From positions 14,645,001-14,709,000 of the forward strand of contig NC_088913.1 in the NCBI RefSeq assembly GCF_963576675.1: a stretch of DNA of 64,000 nt, written 5' to 3'. Shown piece after piece: positions 48,891 through 59,700 of this stretch; position 1 is the stretch's first letter, and each line of letters starts with the position of its first letter. Both the position numbers and the translations under genes were made by a program. The stretch comes from Euphorbia lathyris. Lineage: Eukaryota; Streptophyta; Magnoliopsida; Malpighiales; Euphorbiaceae. The notes below the pieces were generated by a model. The model was not told the DNA's origin. It ran no database searches and was given only the letters and a program-made list of their open reading frames with translations.

Positions 48891-49373
48891 AGGGTTTAGA
48901 AATAAAACCAACCATAAACCAAGATCCAAAACAAAAAGCAAATATAAAATTTCTATGATAATAAAGAATTAAGCATCAGATCCTAGGAATGGATGACCAA
49001 TCCATCAATGGTGGTTTTTATTTTTTTGTTTTTCACAACCTCAAAGATGGAGAAAGATGAGATCAAGCGGCCAGCTCTCAAAGAAAGACCGATTGCAGTC
49101 TTCTGCTTAGTTAAAGCGGCTGTAGTGGAAAACAACTCTCTAAAATCGGGGCGGTGGCAGCAACGATCAACTCTCACTTGCAGCGGCGACGATCTCTCAG
49201 TTCTCTATAAACGCCTCTTTTCCTTTTAATCAGTGATCGCCTCTTAGTAGAAGAAACAGCAGACAGTGGAGACCAAATTTGACTGAAGAATAGAGGGAAG
49301 CGGTGCAGGAGATTGAAAAGGTGCAGAAAAAATTGAAGCCGTAGGTCAGGGCATCATTTCCTCAAGATCCTAT
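48891..49373. other. Probable LINE 5' flank, not identified
   Basis: A minus frame (48983-49177) and a plus frame overlap here; neither is recognised. This may be the LINE 5' UTR or ORF1 start, or unrelated flank. The five bases CCTAT before 49374 would be the target of element C. Confidence 0.3.
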
Positions 49374-51708
49374 TGTTAGACGAGGTGCCGCGGCCTAATC
49401 TCCCGGGCGGACCGGGGGGTGGACACCTCATGGCGACGTAAGCGGTGATTGGCGCCGAAAGCAACCAATCGCGGAATCAAGCTGCTCGGCAGGACCAGAG
49501 CTCGGAGTATGGAAGAGTCGCCACCCACGAATGGGAAAATGAACACCGATCCCTTGCGGGAGACCGGTGAGGGTTCGGAAAACTTAGGTACGAGCCGAGA
49601 AGGCTAGCTCCTTTCCGGAGAAAGGCTACTAGGCACCCCGACATCGCCCGGTTATGAACCACCGGCCTCCTACTCAGCGTGTTAGGCGATAACGGACTAA
49701 TCGCATATTTCTTTAAGTTTAAAATTCATTTGAAACCTTTTCTTTCTCGTTTTGAAAACCATTTTGAGCATATATTATTGAAAGCCACTTTGGTAAAGAA
49801 TCACAAATTTACATTGATGCCAAATATATAAAAGAGAGAGGGGGAGAAGGAAGAATTGATTTATTTTACAGTGTGTCTTATGCTTCGATTCACATGTTAA
49901 CCCTACACTAAACTCACTCCCCGAAAACGAGTTTATTTACATGGTTCGTACCTAAATCGCCGTTGGAACGATTTAGGTACGTTTCAAAACCCCGTTGATT
50001 TACATGGCATCTACTCGAATCGCCGTTGGAACGACTCGAGCGTTTGAAGACGTGGAATAAAGAATTTTAACCCAAAAGCGTGGTTTAGACATACAAGTCA
50101 ATTTATTTTGTACAAATCATTTAAGAAAACGATTCAAAACTTTATTATTTACAATAAAAACGATTTTAATTACAAGGTTCGCCTAATCCGTCGTTGGAAC
50201 GGATCAAGGTTTCAACACGTGATATTTTGGAAATGGTTTAAAATGACAAAAAAACGTTATTTACACTTTAGGAACATCTAGAAAAGCTTTAATTTAAAAC
50301 AACAAATTAAACTCTCTTTTTTTGTGATTTACATTCCCCTTTTTTCACTCAACTAACTTTTACTTGAACATAATTACAACAATTAGCAAATTAAGCCCAA
50401 AATTCATCCCACTAAATACATTTTATACATTTTGGCAAAAATGGTATTTACACCTATAGATTAAAAATAAGGTAAAACCTAATATACACTATAGTTATGA
50501 GTATGTACTAACAAAAAGGAAAATAATACTAAGAATAGTATACTTATTATCCTAATTAAAAATTGTGAAAATAATGCATACTGTTTATAAATAGTATTTG
50601 ACCCAAAAATAGTTTTTACATAAGAAAATAAACATTATATCCCAAAATAACTATTATAATAAATATATAGGAAATAACTCTCCCAAATATACATTAAACA
50701 TCAAAATAACACCTAATTATCCTCAAAACATCTACTAATTAATTGCCCCAAAATGCCCAAGTGAATAACCCTCTAAAATAATACCCAATATAGTTTAAAT
50801 GAATTAAAAAGAAAGTATATACATATAGTTTTATTAAATCAAATTGATGAAACAAAAGATATATAAACACATTAAATAAACATATGTACAAAGTATTTAA
50901 AAATAGCTTGAAAGTATATATTACATAAATATACACACATATATATAAAGGACCAAAAGCCTAAAAGTTGAGAAGGAGGGACCAAAACAGCATTTTTTAC
51001 ATTTCAGCAGATTTACCGATGGAAAATCCGTAGGTAAACAGCAATCAGTGACAGAAAAAGAAGAATTACAGCAGCACTCCAAAACTTTCCAGATTCGTTC
51101 AAAAGCTTTAAATTAAGTCTAATTCGATCGTTTTGGATCTCCGAACTACCAAAAATGGATCATAGTCTATAACGGAGTTTCCTAAAACGACGTTTTTATT
51201 TTAAAACGTTATTCGGAAATATCTTTTCAAAACTTATAATTACAACGTTTTTAATACCCGAACTATTTAATCGGATCACGGTTCGTATTGAGATATTAAA
51301 ACGAGGTTTTTTTATTTTAAAACAAAACCGAATTTTTATTTAACACGTGATAAAAATAGATAAATACGAAAAATTAAATAAAACGTGATAAATAAATGAA
51401 TAACTAAATAAATAAAATTATAACATAAAAATAAATAAAGAAAATAGAATAAATGAAATAAATAAAACGAGTCTAGTCCTCGGATAATACCTCAAGATCG
51501 GTATCTGACAGTCGAAGCCGGTTGATTCCACGAGTTGTGATTTTCCGATTTTTTGTGTTTTTTAGTAAAAATTTAACTTTTGGGAAATTCGAAATTTTTG
51601 AGAAAAAAAAATATTTTTCTCAAAAAAAATCACTCTCTCTCTAAAAATGTCTAGAGTGAGAAAGTCTCCAAAAATCCTCCCTCTTTTAAATGCATGGGGA
51701 TCCGTTCC

Positions 51709-51715
51709 TTATATA
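51709..51715 (-). promoter_or_regulatory. TATA box of LTR C
   Basis: Minus strand CCTATATAAGG, same position as in LTRs A and B. Confidence 0.65.
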
Positions 51716-51737
51716 GGCATCGGATCCCCGGAAACTT

Positions 51738-51940
51738 TGGGCGACGCCCAAGAAAATTGGGCGTCGCCCAAAGTCCGTTGGGCGAACGCCCAACTATTGT
51801 TGGGCGTACGCCCAACTTCAGTTGGACGCGCGCCCAACCAACGTTGGGCACGCGCGCCCAACTGACGTTGGGCGTTCGCCCGACGATCGTTGGGCGTCCG
51901 CCCAACGTCGCTGGGCGCTCGCCCAGCGGCTGCCGGGCGC
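51738..51940. repeat. GC-rich palindrome array in U3 of LTR C
   Basis: About eight to nine units of GTTGGGCG-n-CGCCCAAC; shorter than the arrays in A and B. Confidence 0.85.
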
Positions 51941-52253
51941 GCTCGCCCTGCGGCCGTCGGGCGCGCGCCTCGCGCTGTCGGGCGTGCGCGCGCTCCGTGC
52001 TGCCGGGCATCCTCGCCTCACGGACGTCGAGCGCGCGCCCCGCGTTGCCGGGCGTGCGTCCAACTGTCGTCGGCTGCCGCCAGGCGCTCGCACCACGTCG
52101 CTGAGCTCTTGCGAGCCGTCCACTTGATGACCGCACCTCACATTAACTTTTCTTTCCTTAGTATATATTTTTGTTTTAAAACTTCCGGAATCAACCGCTT
52201 CGACCGTCTTGTTTACAGGTTTTCATCACAGGTCCTCCGACTCGGTGTCTACA

Positions 52254-52270
52254 GTTGCCCCTACTTTCCT
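52254..52270 (-). other. Polypurine tract of element C
   Basis: Minus strand AGGAAAGTAGGGGCAAC directly before the LTR start TGTAGACACC. This marks 49374-52253 as a 3' LTR. Confidence 0.8.
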
Positions 52271-52480
52271 ATTTTGACAGTGATGTGTGTGTTTTGAAAA
52301 ACGTTTTTTGCTAACGCAACGCATGCAATGTAAAACATATAAAAGTAAGAGACACGTAAAGAGTAAGAGGAAGAATACCTGACCTTTGCGCTGCGCGTTC
52401 CGGTGTCGTTCTCGATTCTTTCCGTCCTTGCCTTTGAATCGGCTGCCGGCGGATGTTCTTCTTACGGACCCTAGCCTAAG
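52271..52480. other. Non-coding segment between PPT and tandem repeat (element C)
   Basis: About 210 bp, nothing recognised. Confidence 0.4.
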
Positions 52481-52484
52481 TGGA

Positions 52485-52830
52485 CTGCGGGTAAAAGTGG
52501 CTCAAAAGCTACCCTAGTCTACGACTGTGGGTAAAATGGCTCAAAAGCGACCCCCGGTCTACTACCGTGGGTCAAATGGCTCAAAAGCAACTCCGGTCCA
52601 CGACCGCGGGTGAAAGTGGCTCAAAAGCTACCCTAGTCTACGACTGTGGGTAAAATGGCTCAAAAGCGACCCCGGTCTACTACCGTGGGTCAAATGGCTC
52701 AAAAGCAAACCCTGGTCCACGACCGTGGGTGAAAATGGCTCAAAAGCAACCCTAGTCTACGACTGCGGGTGAAAATGGCTCAAAAGCAAACCTAGTCTAC
52801 GACTGTGGGTAAAATGGCTCAAAAGCAAAG
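52485..52830. repeat. Tandem repeat, about 40-bp unit with three-unit higher-order period
   Basis: The core GGCTCAAAAGC starts at 52499, 52538, 52578, 52618, 52657, 52696, 52737, 52777 and 52816. Three unit types alternate (…CTAGTCTACGACTGTGGG, …CCGGTCTACTACCGTGGG, …CCGGTCCACGACCGCGGG), giving a period near 119 bp for the first six units. Lies upstream of the PMD-like gene. Confidence 0.9.
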
Positions 52831-53189
52831 GTTCTTTCTAACAATTCTGAATTCTCTTAAAACACCGTTGTCTGTATTTTCTCACGGGAGCTAGTGTCTT
52901 GGAGGTTTGAATGGTTCGATAGGAACGTCTTTTTAGTCCGAAATGATTCAAACTAATAATTATTTTTCTGTTGACTGTCGTCTGTATTTTGACTGGTGCT
53001 GTTGTTCTGTAAAAATTGGCTGTCATCTGGAGTTCTATCTCGATATTATTGCTCACTGTCTGGCAGAAGCGCAGGCTGAAACGGACTGCAAATCGGAGGT
53101 CTGTGCACCTGGTAATTAATTATTTACTTTTTACCTTTATGTCACATCGTACCTTTTTCAATATTTACGGGAATGTCATTCCCCTTTTC

Positions 53190-53196
53190 TATATAA
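53190..53196 (+). promoter_or_regulatory. TATA box of the opposite-strand PMD-like gene
   Basis: CTATATAAGG about 80 bp before the start codon at 53276. A CT-rich stretch (53225-53250) follows, as often seen in plant 5' leaders. Confidence 0.6.
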
Positions 53197-53275
53197 GGTG
53201 GTGGGGTTTCATTTCAACCCCACACCTTCTCTCTCTTCTCTCTCTCTCTAACTTTTGATTTGGATTATTCTCGGG

Positions 53276-56200
53276 ATGGATTTGGATCAACATGATGGCA
53301 CGAAGGGCATGGAGGAGGGTTTTGTGAACCTTACTACATTGGACCCTTTTCAGGACCCCACATCTCATCTGAGCCGGACCCGCTGTAACCAGGTAAGTAC
53401 TTTCTTACTTCCTCGTCTTTTGACTAAATTTCTAAGCTTTAGTATCCCTACTTTGAACATGATTTGCATGCTAACCCCTAGGTTGCCTTAGAAGACCTTA
53501 GTTAGAAAACATGAATTTCTTTGCTTACAAGTAAAACTTTATTTGTCTCTTTGGAACAATGCGAATTATATGCATGTGAATAGTAAACATACGAGCAATG
53601 CATGCCAACAGTAAAAAACGTGAATAGCACGTGAATAGTGAAAACGTGAATAGTGCACGTGAATAGTAAAAACGTGAATAATGCACGTGAATAGTAAAAA
53701 CTTGACTAATGCATGTGAATAGTAAAAACTTGACTAATGCACGTGAATAGTAAAAACTCGAATAATGCAAACGTGAATAATGCACGTGAATAGTAAATGT
53801 GAATAGTGCACGTGAATAGTAAACTCGAATAATGCAAACGTGAATAATGCACGTGAATAGTAAAAATGTGAATAGTGTACGTGAATAGTAAAAACGTGAA
53901 TAGTGCATGTGAATAGTAAACTCGAATAATGCACGTGAATAGTGAAAACTTGACTAATGCACATGAATACTAAAAACTTGAATAATTCTCTTTTCCAATA
54001 TGGACGAGAGTAGATCAAAGAATAATGAATTAATCAAATCCTATGCAAACAACCCTAAGGGAGAGATTTCACGAAATGACGGCCTAAATTGACAAAGTGT
54101 CTCTAGGTAGATTAACGTGCTTTCATCAGATGCAAACCCAGGAACAACGTTTAAACTTACCTGTTCCGTTCTTTCTAGTTCATCAGCATTTCCGGGACTA
54201 CAGCCGACATTCACATGTGGTACTCTATGCTAGGCGCCGCGGCGAGAGCCCGTGTGCGAGAGTTGGGCTTCGAGCCCTTTATTTTAGCGTTGCCCCGCGC
54301 TAACGGGGTGTGCGACCGTTTTGGCCTACGGGCCTTATGCGAGAGATGGGTTGACTCGACCCACACCTTCCACCTCTCCTTCGGGGAGATGACCATCTCG
54401 CCCCGCGACTTCTCTTTACTGATCGGGCTACGGGGGAGTGGCACTCCGGTTCCCTTCTCCTTTGACACGATTCGCCCACGGGTTGACCATGCTAGATTGG
54501 CTGCTTTGATCGGGCCGGGAGTTTACACGGGTGTCAAATCCACCCCGACGAAGTTCATCACTACATCGGGGCTTTTGAGTCGTAGGGACTTTTGCGGGAC
54601 CGACGATACTGACCTGGCTGTCCGCAGCTTCCTGATATACGCTTTGGGCGAGACGATCTTCCGCACCAAGAGCGGAACGATTCATGCAGGTCTTATTCAG
54701 GCCTTCATTGATTTGGACGCAGTGGCATTTATGATTGGGCAGGAGCGGGTCTAGCTTTCCTGTACAAGTTTTTGGATGTGACTTGCCGGAAGCGCAAGGA
54801 TTTTGGCGGTTACACTTTTGCTCTTTTGGTATGTGGTGCATCCTTGACTCGCCCTTTTTATCTTCTTCGCGCTTTCCGTTCATAACCTTTATTGTTACAA
54901 GCAGGTTTGGGCCTACGAGAGGCGGATTCTTCCCAGCGAGCATCGGCGCAGGCCACGGGTACCGAGGCCCCCACTCATGGCTCGGTGCAGAGAGTTCGAT
55001 TTAGGTACCGAGGAGAGGCCGACGGTGGCTCAGCTCTTAGATTGGATTGATTCACGGACCTTGGGGTAGGTAGATATCTTCTAATCATGCTAGATTTTTG
55101 TTTGACCGGACCTGGCTTTTTCTTTGTGTCTTTAGATTAAATTCAGGTGGGACGACCTTGATTTCGGTCCCGATTACGCGTACGTTACCCTGATCCAGGA
55201 GCAGCAGAGCATGCTCACCGGCCCTTGCGTGCAGGCATGGTACTTGGGCGACCGAGGCATCACCGGGGTTAGTGCCTCGCATTGGACACCAGGCGAGATC
55301 CCCGTCTCCATGTTTGCGGTGCGGACCATGCCCTTATCGGTCATTCGTCGGGATTTGACCCGCCGCTTTACTGGTAGAGATGTGTGGGTTCATGCCGGGG
55401 GCCGTGCTCTCTACTTATCGACATTATTGAGTGCGAGGGATGCCCCAGCGGTGGCGATGGAGGTGGACCCCGTGGCGGATGTGTTTTCGGGGGAGGCTGT
55501 CGCTGCGGTCTTTGGTCAGGAGGCGGTTCCGGTGAGTGTTTCGGCCTATTTATTTTTATTTACGAGATAGTTAGTGGTGTTCATTGTGTTTCTACTTGCA
55601 GGAGGGTTCCTGGAGGAGTGCCCACCTGTCAGACTTCTTCGATGGTGCCCAAGCTTAGACGTCTGCGAGCGAGCCGCCCTATTATGTCGGCGAGTCCTCC
55701 AGCGCCGCCCGACCGGAGAGATCCCCTCTAGGCGTACCGTCCCAGACTTTGGGAGGGATTTCGCGACTGTTTGCTATGACGAGTCTGGGGTGGCCTATGC
55801 CGGTGTCGAGATGGCTCCTCCTATCTTTATGTCGAGGATACCGTTTGATCCCTCAGACGCTCTCCAGACTTCGAGGGAGACTTGTACTGATTATGTGGGG
55901 CTGTCCGGTTACCTCCGAGATCGACTCAGCTTGCGCTGTGCTGACCACCTGGTAAGTATCTTCATTTTATTTTAGTGTAGTGGAATGCATGCATATATGT
56001 ATGTATGATTTCTATTCTTGCCAGTATTTCTTCTTTTTTTTCATATCTGTTTTTTCTTTTTTTTTCAGAGTGATCTTCATACACACGAGCAGAGACGAAG
56101 CGAGTCGGTGCGGGAGGCCGATGCCAGGGTTGGCCAGGTCTACCGGGAGAGGAACGACTACTGGTCAGGGGTGATGCAGACAGAGACCGCAGGACGTCTT

Positions 56201-56344
56201 GCTGTCGAGGAGAGGGCGCGGGAGGAGACTGCCGGACGCTTTGCCGCTGAGGAGAGACTTCGAGTCGCCGAGGAGACCCTGTCTGCGGAGCGGGCGTCAC
56301 ATCTGAGGGACTTTGAGGCCCACTGGGATTTCCCTCCTTATTAG
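53276..56344 (+). pseudogene. Plant-mobile-domain-like gene carried antisense in Tat element C (six exons)
   Basis: Proposed exons: 53276-53392, 54179-54828, 54905-55065, 55147-55531, 55602-55953, 56069-56344. Introns have GT...AG ends (GTAAGT, GTATGT, GTAGGT, GTGAGT, GTAAGT) and exon phases agree except at two breaks. Exon 2 carries the plant mobile domain signature (CERWVDSTHTFHLSFGEMTI then LLIGLRGSG); the PMD family includes MAIN/MAIL1 and parts of many transposons. Exon 3 has VWAYERRILP. Exon 6 is Glu/Arg/Ala-rich and coil-prone. Breaks: frameshift near 54730, TAG at 55656, frameshift in exon 5 near 55730. It has its own TATA box and runs head-on into pol. Function is unknown; PMD proteins of Arabidopsis act in silencing and genome stability. 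Confidence 0.7.
53575..53985. repeat. Tandem repeat in intron 1 of the PMD-like gene
   Basis: Alternating 'CACGTGAATAGTAAAAA' and 'CGTGAATAATG' blocks, basic period about 28 bp, roughly 14 units, imperfect. The minus-strand open frames here (HYSRFYYSRALFTF...) come from the repeat. Confidence 0.88.
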
Positions 56345-56797
56345 GCTTATCATGTATAGCTTCGTAGCTTTTATTAGAATTACCCCGATGTATAGCTTGT
56401 GTATAGGGAGTGGGGTAGATAGTACGTAGGCTTTTTATTGTGAAAAGAAAGGTAAGAAATGTATAACTCATGATTCATATTATCTTGCATTCAGTAAATT
56501 ATAACAATCCCAATCATTCTCTTCAAATATACTCATGCCTTTATTTATTTACAAACAACAGAAATACTTAGCCTCTTATACATTATTTTTGTAATTGCTC
56601 AAGATATAACTACCGTTACCAAGACCTGCCTTTTTTCGGTTTTCAGATCCTAGCGATTTTTCATCTCTCCTTTTACTATCCCGGAATTTTCAAATGGGTG
56701 CCCTTTCGGGTTTTCACCCATTGGGATGTCCCTTATTGTGTTGCTTAGGCCGCCCTTTGCGGGTTTTCGACCTATCGGGAATTTTTCTTTTTTTTTT
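56345..56797. other. Region between converging PMD-like gene and pol (element C)
   Basis: Matches 6216-6669 of A. Three degenerate copies of a unit with 'CCCTTTCGGGTTTTC' at about 56627, 56700 and 56752, then a T tract at the pol stop. No coding sequence. Confidence 0.5.
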
Positions 56798-59700
56798 TTA
56801 CGAAAAGTATTTCTTAAGCCTATCCAGATTGGTAGGTTCGGAGAACTCTATGCCGTCCATAGTAGTTAACTTCACCGTTCCTTTGCTTAGTATCTTCTTC
56901 ACGAAGAACGACCCTTCCCAGTTTGGCCTAAACTTGCCCCTCGGGTCGGTGTGCGTCACACGGATCTGTTTTAGCACCATATCCCCTTCTTTGATAGGGC
57001 TGGCCTTGACTTTTTTGTTGAAGGCTCGGGCCATCCTTCGCTGATATAACTGCACATGGTAAAGGGCCTCCATCCTTTTCTCGTCCACCAATGCTAACTG
57101 TTCATACCGCTTCTTCACCCATTCCGTCTCGGGAATCTCTGCTTCTACTACGATTCTCAACGATCGCTTTTCAACCTCAATCGGGAGAACCGCTTCTGCA
57201 CCGTATACCAAGGAGAACGGCGTTGCCCCGGTTGACGTTCTAACTGTCGTGCGATAAGCCCATAAAGCGAGCGGAAGCTGTTCGTGCTAGTTCCGATGCG
57301 ATTCTACTGTCTTTACGAGAATCCTTTTAAGGTTCTTATTAGCTGCCTCAACTGCGCCATTAGCTTGCGGGCGATATGGAAAAGACCTATGATGTTCAAT
57401 ACCGTACTCTCGGAATAGACTTCTCACTTCTCCTTGAAACTGGACCCCATTATCCGTGATCATATGATGAGGCACTCCGAATCTGGTGATCAAGTGCTTT
57501 TCAATGAACTTCCTCATTTGTTTAGACCCCAACTTGCCGAACGACTCTGCCTCTACCCACTTGGTGAAGTAATCAATGGCAACTACGATGAATTTGTGTC
57601 CATTTGACGCGTGAGGCCTTACCTCACCGATGATGTCAATGCCCCAAGCTGCAAACGGCCAAATGGGTGCTAACACGTGCAGTTCCATAGCTGGTAAATG
57701 ATTATAATCTCCGTGGATTTGACAATCGTGGCATTTCTTGGCATATTCGTTACAGTCTCTTTCCATGGTGAGCCAATAGAAGCCTTGCCTTATGATTTTC
57801 TTTGCCAACACTGCTCCTCCCATATGGGCTCCACAAATTCCAAAGTGTACTGTCTCCATTGCCTCGCGGGCTTCTCCCGCATCCAAGCACCTCAGTTGCA
57901 AACCATCGGTGTGCCTTTTGTAAAGCAAGTCGTTGTGGATGACGAACTGCTGAGCTAACCTTCTAATCACAGCCTGATCCCTAAGTTCCGATTCTGCCGG
58001 GTATGTTCCACTCTTCATGAAGTTTACGATATCGAAATACCAAGGTTTTTCATCTGCCCCCAATAGCATTACATCTTCGTAGCATGGTTTGTGAGATCTC
58101 TTCAATACCAAAGGCTTCGAGGCAAGGTTCCGCGGGTTGTCCCAAACTGACACCAAAGTGGCCAAAGCATCCGCTGCCTGGTTCTGTGCCCGAGGAATAT
58201 GATAAAAACGACATTCGTTGAATCTTAGTGCCAACCCTTCTAGCTGGTCTAGGTATGGACGTAACCTTTCTTCTCTCACTTCCCAGTTTCCTTGTGCTTG
58301 TTCGATGATCAGCTTTGAGTCGCCCCAGATTTCAACATATGATGCTCCTAGTGCTGCTAATGACTCCAACCCATAGATGCACGCTTCATATTCGGCCATG
58401 TTATTAGTGAGAGGGAAGGATAGCTTCTTTGCCATCGGGATCCTTTCTCCCTCCGGCGAGATAAGTAGCACTCCTACTCCGGCTCCATTCGAATTAACTG
58501 CTCCATCGAAGAACATTTTCCATGGTATGACATCTATTGCGTTCAAGTGCTCATCGGGAAAATCATAGTTTATCTCTTCCTCTTCTGCGTTCAGAGGTTG
58601 GTTGGCCAGAAATTCTACTACGGCCCTCCCCTTGATAACCTTCTTCATTACATATTCAATATCAAACTCGGACAAAAGCAACAACCATCGGGCTAGCTTC
58701 CCTGTTAACGACGGAGTTCGGTACAGATACTTCACGGGATCCATTCGGGAAATAATGATCACTTTATACGATTGAAAATAGTGTCGTAGTTTCTTTGTTA
58801 GCCATACTACTACCACGCACGTCTTTTCGATCATGCTATACTTAAGCTCGTATTCCAGGAACTTCTTACTCAGATAATACACCGCGTGCTCCACACCAGT
58901 GTCCCCTTCTTGGGCCAGCATTGCCCCAATAGATCGCTCTTCGATTGCCATATAGAGGAGCAGCGGTTTTCCGAGTTTAGGCGGTCTCAGAATTGGCGGA
59001 TTAGACAAGTAGTCTCGGACCTTCTCTAAGGCTTGCTGACACTTATCGTTCCAAATCGTGGGTTGATCTTTCCGTAGCAACTTAAAGATCGGCTCGCAGA
59101 TTGCTGCGAGTCTTGCTATGAACCGGCTGATATACTGAACCTGCCCCAGAAACCCTCTCACTTCTTTCTCATTCTTTGGTGCCGGCATTTCTCGTATGGC
59201 CTTCACTTTGTCAGGATCTACCTCAATTCCCTTGTTTCCGATTATATAGCCTAAGATTTTCCCCTATGAAACGCCGAAGAAGCACTTTTTCGGGTTCAAC
59301 CTTAGTTTGAATTCTGCAATTCGGGCCAAAAACTTCTCGAGTGCAGCGAAATGCCCCTCTATTGTCTCCGACTTGACCATCATGTCATCCACATAAACTT
59401 CTACCTCTTTGTGTATCATATCATGGAACAGTGCCGTAGCCATTCGCTGGTAAGTTGCCCCGGCATTTTTCAAACCAAACGGCATCACCCTATAGCAGTA
59501 TGTTCCCCACTCAGTTGTGAACGAGGTTTTCGCTTTGTGTTTCTCAGCCATCTGAACTTGCATGTAGCCCATGAAACCATCCACGTTTGTGTGTAAGACG
59601 CTCGATGCTGCACTGTCGATTAACACGTCAATATGAGGCAACGCGAATTCATCTTTGGGGCACGCCTTGTTAAGATCTCTATAATCGACGCACATTCTCA

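Larger units (their letters stand above)
49374..52253 (-). repeat. 3' LTR of Tat element C (about 2.9 kb)
   Basis: TGTTAGACG...GTGTCTACA, colinear with LTRs A and B. TATA box 51709-51715 (-), palindrome array 51738-51940, stem-loop triplet near 49950-50220. The first stem-loop has perfect 10-bp arms (ACCTAAATCG / CGATTTAGGT). Confidence 0.93.

Noticed and set aside
53525..54018. Minus-strand frames rich in HYSRFYYSRALF
   Set aside because: Translation of the 28-bp tandem repeat in the intron, not a gene.
54428..54943. Minus-strand frame of 171 codons opposite the PMD-like gene
   Set aside because: Shadow of exon 2; no family resemblance, while the plus strand has the PMD motif and splice sites.
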